From Stictocephala bisonia (Eukaryota > Arthropoda > Insecta > Hemiptera > Membracidae): a stretch of DNA of 64,000 nucleotides. A program made the translations under genes and the position numbers. Shown here in pieces: positions 1-11,326 of this stretch (position 1 is its first letter; each line of letters starts with the position of its first letter). Below the pieces are notes generated by a model. It was given only the letters and a program-made list of their open reading frames with translations, searched no databases and had not been told where the DNA came from. Location: assembly GCA_035578905.1 (NCBI GenBank), contig JAQJVL010000057.1, forward strand, positions 2,604,001 to 2,668,000, given 5' to 3'.

Positions 1-164
1 CGTTGTTATGTTCCAAGTTTATTTTCAGACTTGACTGAAACTTGCCAATTTTGTACGGTACATTAAAAGTGGGAGAGTTGGTCTTATAGTCGAGCTGTTT
101 TACGTAATGAGTGCTTTTTGAAACGCTTAAACTCACATAAATTCATTTCTTATCAAACTTCAAA

Positions 165-430
165 CTTGTTTATTTGGCCAAATCAACAATACATTTGCAT
201 TAGCTAAGTCAATACAATAATTTAATATATATTATTAACTTAAACATTACACAGGAATTTATTAGCGACTACCAGCCAGAAACTCCCGGACGCTGTAGAC
301 TACTTCCTCCAAGAGCATTGTTTTAACCCCCCTCTTAAAAGAACGGTGATCCTGCTCGATCTTTAGAGATAATGGGAGACTATTGTAAAGTTTTACATTA
401 TTATAAAGGAATTGTTTTTGAAAAATCCAT
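165..430 (-). pseudogene. Non-LTR retrotransposon (Jockey/CR1-like) 3' end fragment
   Basis: Read on the minus strand, 430 down to 262 gives an open stretch with VKLYNSLPL, a basic linker and then VVYSVREFLAGSR before a stop at 262-264. This is the usual C-terminus of ORF2 in Jockey/CR1-type LINEs (a 'kLYNsLP' block, then 'YSvkEFL'). Below the stop lies AT-rich sequence that fits a 3' UTR, down to about 165. No reverse transcriptase motifs are visible upstream on this strand, so it looks like a 5'-truncated copy. The family assignment is by motif only. Confidence 0.65.
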
Positions 431-439
431 AATTATCAT

Positions 440-1270
440 TGGCTAGTGCTGGGGAAACGCTTCAAAGGCTTTTCCATTGGAATGAATCACCAATCAAAAC
501 TTTTTAAGAAACCATACATAATAGTAAACTAAAAATACTCTGAATACCACAGGGAGCTTTTGTGTAAACAGAATTCATAAACATATAAAACACATAAACT
601 CACAAGTACAACTTGCTCACATCCTGAGACACCAGGTCAGCACATCTCACAGCTAGACACCTATCGTAGATTCATTCAGTTCTAACATTTATATGACATA
701 GACGCCCTTCTCGCATACTGTGGAGCATAATATAAAACTATTGTAAACATGTTGTAAAGTTCATAAGTTTATAGTTCATCCAATCAAATGGGAAGAAATT
801 ATTGTCATGTGGGAAATATTTTCGCCTACAGCACATAGCCAAACATATTTATAGATGCGATTGAGCAGGTCCTTCAGAGATCACCAACGTCCTACGACAG
901 TATATTGTGCACTGTCTGCTTAATGGAAGCATTCTAATCTATACCTTCTCTGTCGAGTAACTGTTAACCATCCTTTCTTGGGTCGAGTCAACTCATCCTT
1001 CCAAGCTTTCGCTCGCGATAAATTCGTCATCTTAGAAACGCATTTTCTCTTACACAAACAAAAATGACTACCTAATACTGTACTCGATCTCCCAATTTGA
1101 CTTGAACGCGCGCTCTGGTGGGTTTGAATGAAGCTATGACATGCAGTTTTGGCAAGTGCACATTGCACCAGGTCATCTATAACAATATATAAATAATTAG
1201 GAACAAACATTTATAAGAAATTATGGACCTTTTCCGTTACTTCACTACCACTACTTTTATTTATCGCAAT
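440..1270. other. AT-rich non-coding stretch, nothing recognised
   Basis: Short open frames occur, including one of 96 codons on the minus strand at 920-1210. None has recognisable protein motifs, splice context or repeat structure that I can support. Confidence 0.4.
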
Positions 1271-1274
1271 TACG

Positions 1275-1318
1275 ATTAGGTTAGGTCAGGTCAGATTAGG
1301 TTAGGTTAGTTTAAGTTA
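1275..1318 (+). repeat. Degenerate TTAGG-type interstitial repeat
   Basis: About nine imperfect copies of TTAGG, some mutated to TCAGG or TTAGT, lie on the plus strand. TTAGG is the common arthropod telomere unit. At this length and decay it is an interstitial repeat, not a chromosome end. Confidence 0.7.
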
Positions 1319-1319
1319 G

Positions 1320-2465
1320 CTGCCTACTAAATTTGATCACAAACTGGAAAATCCAACGATTGACTTTCCGCCGAATGCGCACTTCGTGTGTAGGCCTACG
1401 TTCTTGGAAAGCGATAAGATAAGGCCAATGATATAGGATTCCTAGCAGGATGTACCACAGTGGATGCAAAAATGAGTGGGGAACAGTTTATAGAGCAATA
1501 GAATACTTTTATCAAGCGGTAGTGAATTAACGGTGGAAAAATTATAAACAATATAAACAATTAAAGATCCGAAATTATAAACAATAGGCAAATTTTTAGT
1601 TGCACCCAAAGCCACATATCCAAACGAGAGGTTATGAATGCGCAGTTAAAAATTTAAACGTGACACCCATGCTAGATCGTCTCACCATTGGTTCCCATTG
1701 GCATTCCCAGCCTCCTTGTAGTTCCAGCACTTGCTGTAAGAGCGCTCTGAAGTCAATTTAGGAGACACAGTAAATGGCTTTAAGTTGTGTTAGTGTCTGT
1801 GTAGGTTGGGATGTACCAAAAGTAGGAGCTTGCTAAGAAGACTCTTATCTTATTATGGAATAACAAAGTCGAGAATACTGTTCTTTCAGGATATCACACT
1901 CACATAATCCTCAGGATATTTTGTAACAGCCAGAAATTAAATTTCAAATTCGTAAAATCTGGATTGTTGTGTTTTTTGTGCCTCAATTGATGTACCCCGC
2001 AGCTACTCGGCCCGTGCGTGTCCAGTCTCGCGTTTGTTTCATAATTATCAATTCCTCGACCAGCGAAACACGGCAGAGCGAAATTAATATGTAAAATCGG
2101 TTGTCAATTGGAGGTCTGGGATGTAATGGTATCGCGTGAGGTTGAGACTGCTGACGCCGGAGGCTCAGCAAGAGAGGGACTCGATGGAACAATTTTATTT
2201 ATTGGATGATATTAAATCCAATAACAAGTTATAAATGTGAGTGGTTATAACACGTAAAATACTTTATTTCATTACTACATAAACAATGTTTTAATAAAAC
2301 AGCCATAATTTCACTGTTCACCTTCAAAAGTTGGAAACCTAAACGTCAGAAGAACATTCAACGACAGAAATGTGATTTTGAATCTTAAAAATTAACATTG
2401 CATTTCACATCTTATATTCGTAATTATTAACGAATATGAGATGTTTTATGAATATTACATTTTTC
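1320..2465. other. Non-coding stretch with a fragment of a dispersed repeat
   Basis: Around 1712-1765 the sequence (CCTTGTAGTTCCAGCACTTG, then TGTAAGAG and CTGAAGTCAA) is closely matched at 31153-31205, so it is a fragment of a dispersed repeat. The rest shows no coding or repeat signal that I recognise. Confidence 0.45.
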
Positions 2466-2637
2466 ACTTCTTACTAGCTTAGTGATTCCTGATTTTAATG
2501 CGGGGTAATGAGTTCAAATTCCGGGAGGTCATCCAAGTTTAACTGAACGAATTGGACAGTCTTACGCAAATATTGAAATATAATGTTAAAAATCCCATCG
2601 GTCCTAAAGGGATAAAAAAAAGCTCGCATTAAAACTA
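2466..2637 (+). mobile_element. tRNA-derived SINE (family S1), copy 1
   Basis: An RNA polymerase III A-box-like sequence (TAGCTTAGTGAT, 2475-2486) is followed by a B-box-like sequence (AGTTCAAATTCC, 2511-2522). After it comes a tail with AATCCC and GGGATAAAAAAAAGCTCGCAT-like sequence to about 2637. The order and wording match the second copy at 51262-51415. The tRNA-like head is decayed here, so this is an old insertion, not a tRNA gene. Confidence 0.65.
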
Positions 2638-2639
2638 CA

Positions 2640-5385
2640 TTTTATAATTTTTACAAACTATGTAACTTTTCATTATCCTGTACGATTCCAGACAGTTCAT
2701 CACCCCCATTACCAAGATATGATACCATTACCAATAACTCCACGTGTTATTATTACTGTGTATTATTCAGTAGGTACATGTTTTACTATTTACAGTACAT
2801 ATGATTCATTGTGATGCCGTCGCGAAATGAAACTACGAGTTGGTCTATTTCCCCCGAATGTGACGTTAATAATATTTTATTAAAAAAGTAAAGTTAAACC
2901 ATTTACAGCGTTCAAGTTACGTTAAAATAAAACTGGTAATTTGCTGAAATTAGGGGTTTCCCTCGCGAAAAACGCAAAAAAGTGGTTTCCTCTTTCGTGG
3001 TTTGGGTCCGTAATAATGACCGTATTATAACACTTCAAGTGTAATTTCATAGGTGAAGACATATTGTAGTGGTCCTTAAGTTGGTTTTGTAAAAAAATTT
3101 AATATTTTTTTAATTTTGCACATTTGTATTAATTCTTTATATGTCACTCATGATGATTTTAAATGACAAAATTCATGATAACAACTTGCGGTTCACTTGA
3201 ATGGTGTTTAATAATTAATCATACGGCGTTCACGATAACTCATTATAATAATACGAACCTTAGAGTTCAATAGAAAAGCATGTTTTAGCTCGCTGACGGT
3301 AAAATTGTGTAGCAACTATAGGGCTGTCGGAGGCTTGGGAAGCGGCCACGTTAATTTTATATCTTCGAAGAAATGTAATTTGAAACCACCTGATGGTAAA
3401 CACTTGACTATAGGTTAACAAATTATTATTTGGACTGATTGTTTCTACGTAACAATTTTAATATATTAAAAACTTGTACACGTTTAAAGACGACATTTTA
3501 ATGTCTTCGGTATTTGTATTATTACACAAAAGGTCGTAAACACCGCCAATTGTCGCGGTCGTAAAATACCGTTTAAGTAATAGCAGACCTATGTCTTAAA
3601 CAAAGAAAACCTTTCACTCCAAACATTATGGCGAGTTGCGGCACACCAAAAAAGGGCGGCGTTTTACAAACAGCCGGGAAAACACGAGTCACGAGAACCG
3701 GGTAGTATTTACCTCTAATATCTCTACATTTTGGAAATATCAAAGCGCCGCCGGTGACCCTAATGAGAAATCAGCAGCGAGTAGTCTTAATACGATCTCG
3801 GTAAGTGTGATGGCGAGAATTATTAAGTGAAGATTAAGTTAGGTTTGCAGGATCGATACTGACGGTCCGCGCACGCAACCAGGCCTGCCAATTGATTCAC
3901 ACGCAACACCGAAATACCCTGCAAATTATTTTATACTAATTGCCCGTCATTATAAGTTATCTCTGCAGACATCATTCCACTGTCGGATTTTTTATCGCTG
4001 TCAACTCGATGATTACTGGCTGTACTTATACTGCGTCTTATCGTTGCTTCTTGTTGTTGTGAAGTTATTTTGCTCGTGCCTGGTATTTTTAATAATCCAT
4101 CTGCTTTTGAGCTGTATTTTCTTTATAACAACTATAAGAGAAAATGTTTAGTTGTACAATCTAATTTTTTAACCTGTTGGTACATTTTTATTCATCTCTG
4201 ATTGAAATTCTGAAATGGACTTCAGAAATCAAATATCAAAAATGTATTTACAATTAGAACGAAATAGATTGTAATTGTTTTTGTCAATTAGCCTAATTGA
4301 TTTAAATAGTAGAAGATCCCATCGTTTAGGAGAGTCTTAGTGTTAAGATTTTGTCTGATTTAGAGTTTTGTCGGGGGTGAAGTGAGAGTACCACTGGAGT
4401 GCTACTTTTGCTCTGCGTTGGGTGTTGGGCGAATGTTGACAAGGAACCGTAATAACTGTCAGTCGACCCTATTTTATAGTTTTAAATAAGTATGTGAGAC
4501 ATACTTACTCTGTGGTAATAGGCTATGTCAGGAGACTGCAAAGTTTACCGCCCCCCCCCCCCTTTTAAGTACAGTATGGTTACAATCAAATTGCGTCAAC
4601 ACGAAATTCCTATTGTTCTGAAAAGTGTTTCATATAACTGATATTTGCAAGGGACTTTCGAGTCCTACTGAAGCACTTATCGACAGTAACTAAGATACAG
4701 TAGGTCTAAACCAAGCAGAGCATACAAGTCATCATATTTCAGAAGAAGGTATGTTAATCGGAGTTTGAATTTCGTTTTTTCAGTTTCGGCCTCATTGAAT
4801 TTTCGTAGTTATTTTGACTGCAAGACGTCTACAGTCATGTGGAGGTGAGCCCACATATCAGCCGATTTCTTATACATTAATTACCTTTTTTAACGTATAT
4901 ACCAAAACATTAACAAGGTCTGAATTTACACCTCCTCAAACAATGGTGTTTGTCATATTTGGCTTTACAAGCGATTTTAATGCTAGTACAAACAGTTGTT
5001 ATACTCAATTACTATACATAAAACTATAATAATTTCTGAGAATGGTCTGTAATTATTAATTTTAATTAAAAAGCACATTGCAGACTCATTTGATGAATAC
5101 AGATGTTTTGTATGACAACATTTTCTACTTATTTTCATAAATAAATACGTGATATGTATGATTATAGTTCACAACATTATACGTTGCGATCGATTTTAAA
5201 TAAACGATGATTGGTTTTTAACCGATAAATAAATCTCTGAAAATTATTTTTACTATAGTATTTATGATGGTAAGTATAGGTTATAGTAACTGTATGAAGC
5301 AAGAACACGTACAGCAAACGCCTAAATTGTGTCTTAATAGATCGGGGGAAAACATAATGGTTTGTAACAGATGCATACCAATGAT
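2640..5385. other. Non-coding stretch with a C12 homopolymer
   Basis: The block is mostly AT-rich. A run of 12 C lies at 4551-4562, where the sequence may be unreliable. A GC-richer patch lies at about 3600-3800 and holds a 64-codon open frame with no recognisable motif. I see no supported gene. Confidence 0.4.
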
Positions 5386-5390
5386 CATAG

Positions 5391-5775
5391 CCCATACACA
5401 TACAGTAGTATTGACCCACCTGCCCGCCCATACACATACAGTAGTATTGACCCACCCGCCCGCCTATACACATACAGTAGTATTGACCCACCCGCCCGCC
5501 CATACACGTACAGTAGTATTGACCCACCCGCCCGTCCATACACATACAGTAGTATTGACCCACCGGCCCACCCGTACACGTACAGTGGCATTTGACCCGC
5601 CCGCCCATACACATACAGTAGTATTGACCCACCCGCCCGTCCATACACGTACAGTAGTATTGATGTAAGTAGTGACAACGCCACTTTACTGTATGGGTGG
5701 GCGGGTGGGTCAACTCCACTGTACTGTATGGGCGGGCGGGCGGGAGGGTGGGTCAACGCCACTGTACTGTATCAA
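5391..5775. repeat. 36-bp minisatellite that switches orientation
   Basis: From 5391 to about 5665, units containing TACAGTAGTATTGACCCACC repeat with a measured spacing of 36 bp (starts 5401, 5437, 5473, 5509). About seven units are present. From about 5675 to 5775 related units appear in reverse complement (TGGGCGGGTGGGTCAA). Because 36 is a multiple of 3, several frames stay open on both strands and give threonine/histidine- or glycine-rich pseudo-proteins. I do not regard these as genes. Confidence 0.85.
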
Positions 5776-6185
5776 GCTCCACGGATAACCCCGGATTCCA
5801 TCAATACCTAACAAAATACAAAAGAATATATAAAAGCATTTCCACATGCATGTACAATGATGATTAGACTACAATGATAGTAGTCTAAGACTAGCGCACT
5901 ATCACCAACAATATTTAACAGAGTAATGGAAATCATTCTTAAGAGTGTCAGGATAACATTCATCATGACGAAAAAGGATTATATATCATATGCTGATGAT
6001 GAAATAATTTGGGAGGAAAATGAAAACAATCTCAGAAATCAAATTGAGAAATTGAAAGAAGCAGTCTTGAGAGTGGGAATGAAGATGAGTATGAGCAAAA
6101 TTATGAGAGTGATAAGTTATGAGAATTAGTAGAAACAGGGAAGAGGGAAGATATGCCTGAAATATCCATTAACGGAGGTGAAATG

Positions 6186-7092
6186 GGATCGGACGTTTGG
6201 CACACATTTTTGGGCCTTCTGCCCATGGCAGTTTTGGCACAATCATTAGAGCGGAATAAGTAGGGTCAACTCGCCTGCTTGGAAAATACATGTTTGGCAC
6301 AGTCGCTCGACCAGGTAGACGCCATCGAACGAGGGAAAACGGGAATTTTATTATTCCCGTCAACTCTGCGTGGCAGTCATTTGCCCGTGATATAACAAAT
6401 TTTTAAATTTAAACCTCACTAGGTTAGGTTAGGTTAGGTTAGATCATGATCTATTTGGGTAGCATCCGTGTTCCAATTGGGTAGCATCCGTGATCTACTT
6501 GGGTAGCAGCCGTGATCTACTCGGGTAGCATCCGTGATCTACTTGGGTAGCAGCCGTGATCTACTCGGGTAGCATCCGTGATCTAAATGGGGAGCAGCTG
6601 TGATCTACCGCAGGTTAGGTTAGGTTAGGTTAGGTTAGGTTAGATCATGATCTATTTGGGTAGCATCCGTGTTCCAATTGGGTAGCATCCGTGTTCCAAT
6701 TGGGTAGCATCCGTGATCTACTTGGGTAGCAGCCGTGATCTACTCGGGTAGCATCCGTGATCTACTTGGGTAGCAGCCGTGATCTACTCGGGTAGCATCC
6801 GTGATCTACCTGGGTAGCAGCTGTGATCTACCGCAGGTTAGGTTAGGTTAGGTTAGGTTAGGTTAGGTTAGTTGCTTACTTCAATAAGCACCACAGCAGG
6901 AAATTTGCGGGGGCAAAAAAGTTCCCATTTTCCCGCATTCTGGCCACCTGGCTGCTACTACCTGGCCGGGCGGTGTGTGCCAAACGTGCCTTTCTGAAAC
7001 TTACAGGTTGACCCTTCTTAATCCCCTCTAATGACTGTGCCAAAAGTGCCATTCCAAATCGGCCAAAAATGTGTGCCAAACGTTCTACGGCC
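6186..7092. mobile_element. Foldback/MULE-like non-autonomous element with TTAGG arrays
   Basis: The ends are long imperfect inverted repeats, roughly 6186-6360 and 6915-7092. Both arms carry ACGTTTGGCACACATTTTTGG near the outside, then a TTTTGGCACA box, GGGTCAAC, and a third TTTGGCACA box. The flanks are a 9-bp direct duplication, GGTGAAATG, at 6177-6185 and 7093-7101. Nine-bp duplications with long inverted repeats are known for Mutator-like and foldback elements. The centre has no transposase; it holds TTAGG arrays and 22-bp repeats. It interrupts the LINE remnant at 5910-8880. Confidence 0.8.
6420..6871 (+). repeat. Alternating TTAGG arrays and 22-bp tandem repeats
   Basis: Perfect TTAGG arrays lie at 6420-6442, 6612-6643 and 6833-6871, all in the same orientation. 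Between them are two blocks of a 22-bp unit (GTGATCTACTTGGGTAGCAG with variants TTCCAATTGGG and ACTCGGG) at about 6446-6611 and 6647-6832. The two blocks share the same variant order except that the second has one extra TTCCAATT unit. This fits a segmental duplication of an array-plus-block unit of about 200 bp. Confidence 0.85.
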
Positions 7093-7297
7093 GGTGAAAT
7101 GAATATAACGAACAGTGTCACTATTAAGGAAGCAGAATAAATATGAATGGAGAGACGAAGGAAAACGTACCTGATAGAATAAAGAGTATTGCACAGAAAC
7201 TAGGGAATACCCAAGAATGTAAAAATTCTGTTACAGAACTCCCACTACCTGCCTACGGATCTGAATACTGGACATTGAATGAAAGAGAACTAAGCAG

Positions 7298-8519
7298 ATG
7301 TAACAGGTCCGCCAAATTGATAGATGAATTAATTAATTTAAATAGATAATAAATTATTACGTAAAAGAAAGGGATATATTTAATTAAAATAAATAACAAA
7401 CATTTAGCGAATGTTCAAATAATATTCGAAAATCATTGTAAGCGAGTGATAGACCACCCAAGAGGACAGACAGGACAGAGGCGTCTATATTTGAGATACA
7501 ATGACAGATGTTTTCTAAGAATTGAACGAACAACGTGCCTTCTTCATTGTCGTAAACAGACAAGCGCCATCATGTCACCTAAGGACGAGTCCAAATGGTA
7601 ACCAAAAGGGGAGGCACTATAACCAAACAGAGGACGAGTCCAAATAAAGTGTCTAGTAACAAAAAAAGCCACGGAGTGCAGCACAGTACGGGACGAACAG
7701 TATACGATATGGGTAGTGACCTCGTGGTATAACCGGAAGTTCTAAACTCTAAAAACCCAAGACCCATAGTTGTACCGGAAGAGAAAGTAAGAGTGGGGGG
7801 ATTCTAGTTCAACGGTTGAGAGGTGTGCCTCACCCCAGTTTGAAAATACTACTCCATAGAAGAGGGTCGTGCACCAGAGACACCACCGGCATCGGACTAC
7901 GTTTACGTGTGAATTTGTTGAAACATTTGTGTGTTTTGGTGTGTTAAACAAAAGTTATTAGTAATGATATAATTTACGTATAATATTAAATATTCATATC
8001 TTCGAGTAAACGACAGGACTTAAGATGCATCTGATCTTCACCTATAGCGATGTATAACTCAGATAAGTTCAAAAATAAGCTATTTATCAAAATATAATTT
8101 CCAAGATGATTTTGTAAATTAAACTTAAATAAGTTCAAATTTTGATTGTGACATCATTTAAATGAACTAGAGAAAATAACGTTTTAACTGAATCATGTAA
8201 TAAAATAGATATTTAAAACACAGCATTGTTTTATTGTATCATACAGTCTCACCAATTTACCTAACATCGACCCTGAGAGAAAGAAAAACAATCATGTTCT
8301 AAATTGAATTATATTTTTTATTATTTAAAAAATAAAATACAACTAATAATCAAAGTAGTATAATAACCTCACAAATGCAGTATATTACAGATTGTCACAC
8401 AAAGAGATGATCAATTATTTAAAATCAATCATTTTAATTTAAATTAATTTTATTAAATTAATTTAAAAATATCAAATTAATGTAACAAATTGGTGCATGA
8501 AAATGAGGCACTTGTTACA
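7298..8519. mobile_element. Insertion of unclassified 1.2 kb element in the LINE
   Basis: The interruption of the LINE starts ATGTAACAGG at 7298 and ends CTTGTTACA at 8519. That gives short inverted ends (TGTAACA/TGTTACA) with a possible 3-bp CAG duplication (7295-7297, 8520-8522). Deleting it rejoins the LINE reading frame exactly. The interior is AT-rich, with palindromic A/T tracts around 8428-8470 and no transposase that I can recognise. The boundaries come mainly from LINE continuity; the superfamily is unknown. Confidence 0.5.
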
Positions 8520-8880
8520 CAGACTTGAAGTGGCAGAAATGCGTTTCTTACGAACAATTGAGGGGAAAACTAAAAGGGATAGCTATGATAAAAAGAAAAG
8601 ATAAGGTATACCAGTTAAAGGATAAGCTGAATTATAAAATAATACAATGGTATGGCCACGTAAAGAGGATAGAAGAAACTAGATTACCGAAGAGAACCTT
8701 GGAATGGAGAGAATGGGGGACAAGATCGAGAGGTGACCACGCTCGAGATGGGAAGATCAAACCAGGATTAGCATTGAAGAAAGATGGTATGACTTTAATG
8801 TGATAACACAGGAAGGAAAATGGAATAACAGTAGACCTACCCAGATCAGAAATGACAAGAGGAGAAGAAGAAGTTTTGAT

Positions 8881-9412
8881 GATGAAGTAAAGTGAGAACA
8901 GTACGTATGTGAAACATAGTATACATCGCTCAGATTAGCTCATCAACACACCCGGTCAGATGTCCGTGGAGCCCGGAGGCCGTAAACTAAGTGTTAAGTT
9001 CCCTCGGAGGGACTCGTAACTTGAGAAATGTGTCAGCCTTAACCGGGCGCAGACATTGATTTAAATATTCCTAATAAAATTAGTCACATTTCAAAATACT
9101 TAACCGGGTCCGAAATTAAAACAGCACCAGCCGACACCTCGGCCCGTTACTCACCAGGCATTATAATATTCTATTTAAATTCCGAGCGGACTCTCGTAAA
9201 TAGAGATATCCTTAATAACAAAAGACGGCCGTTGTTAATCCCAAATCCTGACTGAGTACAGTCCACGCAGATAGCCTTTCAACATCTTGTTAGTCCATAA
9301 CGTTCTACGGCATGACTTTTCCTTTTTGGTTGTGTTGATGACTGTTAAAAAATTAAAATAGTTAAAAGAAAAACAGCAATCTTACGAACACTTTGAACAA
9401 TTCGATAATAAG
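8881..9412. other. GC-richer non-coding patch
   Basis: About 8930-9280 is GC-richer than its surroundings and contains several CCGG/CGG motifs and repeated ACCGGG. No protein motif or repeat relationship is apparent. It may be a regulatory element or an old repeat. Confidence 0.3.
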
Positions 9413-9900
9413 TCCTTAAGAGACTGCAGAGGCTGTCGGACATGTAGGTTTTAATCCCATAAGCAACATTTTATTTGCGACTCATATTTTTTCGTTTTTA
9501 TTGACCAAACGTTGTGTATGAGATGTCATTTTAAACGTTATCATATTGCGCATTGGGTTTGCTTTTCATATTTTGAATATATACGACTAACTTTGAAAAA
9601 TAGGTGAAAATAAAAACTTTAAACTAAATATTTTAAATTTTTTTATAAAACTAAGTAGGAATTTGCAAAGCAATTCCAACGAATAATTTCATTCTTGATA
9701 AAATGCAATTTGTTTGGGACAAATCCGTTTAAAAATAACTTTTTAGTTTGGATACGCGTGATCGTATGTCCGTTTCGAAAATAACATTGTTTTTATGGGA
9801 TTAAAACCAAAATGGCCGACAGCCTCCGACATCCTCCGACATCCTCTGCAGACTCCTACACTCTCCGAAGACTCCGACAGCCTTTGCAGACTCCTAAGAC
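9413..9900. mobile_element. Inverted-repeat element (MITE), family M1
   Basis: The left end reads CCTTAAGAGACTGCAGAGGC, then TGTCGGACATGTAGG, then TTTTAATCCCATAA. The right end (about 9796-9900) contains TTATGGGATTAAAACC followed by several repeats of CCGACAGCCTC/CCGACATCCTC and AGACTCCTAAG. So the arms are inverted, and the right one is expanded by short tandem copies. The inner right part (9705-9830, including TTTGGATACGCGTGATCGTA) recurs at 31305-31425, which shows a dispersed family. Confidence 0.6.
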
Positions 9901-11086
9901 GAAACAAACATACAAACTGGACGATCTAGCCCAGTGGTATTCAAACTGTGGCAATTTTTAGGGGGTACTTCAAATACAAAATTGGCCTTAACGTTTTGCG
10001 AATTTCATGTTTAAAGGCTGACGTATAAACCGTGTAGTATTACTTGAATCGTACCATCACTAAGTATTTTTTTATATTTTAGTTTCCCAAACTAATCTAG
10101 TAAATCTACCCAGATTCAAGTGACTCGAACCTTTTAACTGTAGAAAGTATAGTCAAGGGGTACAATTAATGCATGTAAACAAATTGAAATGGGGTACAAC
10201 AATTTGAAAATATTGAGAACCATCGACCTAGCCAATTACAAAGGAAGATATAGTAACATAATAAATGCCTAGTCTACTTAAACATATTAGAGTACAGATT
10301 ACAATAAATCTTAAAAGTTCTACCGCTAGATGTAAGTACGCAGCTCTTACTCGTTCGTTAGTTGTACTCTTGGTTTCACACTTTGTAAATAATTTTCAAC
10401 TAATAATGCCTTGAAATGAAATTATTTAACGATACTGCGATTAACTTTAACATATTGGTTTGAAAATATTTAGAAATTAAAATATTAAAATTGACGAGAA
10501 AATTAGAAGTTGTTAGTAAAACTGTTGGTGATGGACATTCGTTTCTTGTAATATGTGTACTTCTGTATTATTAAAAGCCACACAATTTTAAAGCTTTAAA
10601 AGTTGCCATGAAATATTAAAATTGATCACTCTGACAAATTTTTATAGTGAAATTGACAAAATTCTAAATCAACCAGAAACACACTTTGTCAGTTCATTAT
10701 GTATAAATAATGCGTTTGTAAGTTGTAGCTCTAGTTTAATGTATATTCACTAATATATATTATTATACATAATCTCTCAATTTTAAGGCGAGCTCTTCAT
10801 TTATCCACAAATATGTCCGTGTTAATAATGGCCATTCAAGTGAGAAACCCCAGCTAAAAAGTTATAAACACTTCCACAGTTGAAGTACAAAGCTTCTTCT
10901 CAATCTGATATTAATTGTAATTTTAAAATATCGGTAAAGTTAACTTTGAGATTGAAATCCAGAGTTTAAAATACTTGTTTCTGTTATTTATTAAATAAAT
11001 AAAAATGAAATAACAAGTAGATAAAAATTATGTTCCACTTTCCATTTTAAGTTGACTTTGTTGAGTGTCATAATAATAATATTAAA
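9901..11086. other. AT-rich non-coding stretch, nothing recognised
   Basis: I see no ORF, tandem repeat or inverted ends that I can support here. Confidence 0.35.
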
Positions 11087-11326
11087 TTTTTAGGATGTAA
11101 TAAAATTCGAACTGAGTACCCTTAACATTTTTTATTACAATTATTTCACACATGTTTCAACTTTATGGTCATTTTCAAGTGTAAATTAAATAATTAAATT
11201 AAGTATATAATAATTCTTTAACTAAAATTGTAAAACATGTGGTTTTTATAAACATTGATGAATATGGATAAGTTGGTGATATTTTTTTAAATAATAACAT
11301 TCAAAATTATTATTACATCCTAAAAA
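11087..11326. mobile_element. Small inverted-repeat element (MITE-like)
   Basis: TTTTAGGATGTAATAAAATT at the left is matched by the reverse complement at the right (ATTATTATTACATCCTAAAAA, 11307-11326 region). This gives a 240-bp element with short imperfect terminal inverted repeats. No clear target duplication is visible. Confidence 0.45.

Larger units (their letters stand above)
5910..8880 (+). pseudogene. Degenerate RTE-like non-LTR retrotransposon, broken by two insertions
   Basis: Three plus-strand blocks belong to one ORF2 remnant. Block 1 (5910-6185) has the reverse transcriptase catalytic box SYADDEIIWEE followed by LKEAVLRVGMKMSMSK. Block 2 (7093-7297) has the downstream YGSEYWTLNERE box. 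Block 3 (8523-8880) has EMRFLRTIEGK and then WYGHVKRIEETRLPKR, the usual C-terminal order in this type of LINE. Removing 6186-7092 plus one copy of its 9-bp duplication, and 7298-8519, makes the LINE continuous: the ELSR of block 2 runs straight into LEVAEMRFLR. Several stops and frame changes remain, so it is dead. The ending TTTGATGATGAAG is typical of a LINE tail. Confidence 0.8.

Noticed and set aside
5177..5762. Overlapping 125-180 codon frames on both strands
   Set aside because: They follow from a 36-bp repeat (divisible by three) and have no start context or conserved domain.
6420..6871. Chromosome end (telomere)
   Set aside because: TTAGG arrays are short, internal, and enclosed by transposon arms with a target duplication; LINE sequence continues beyond them.
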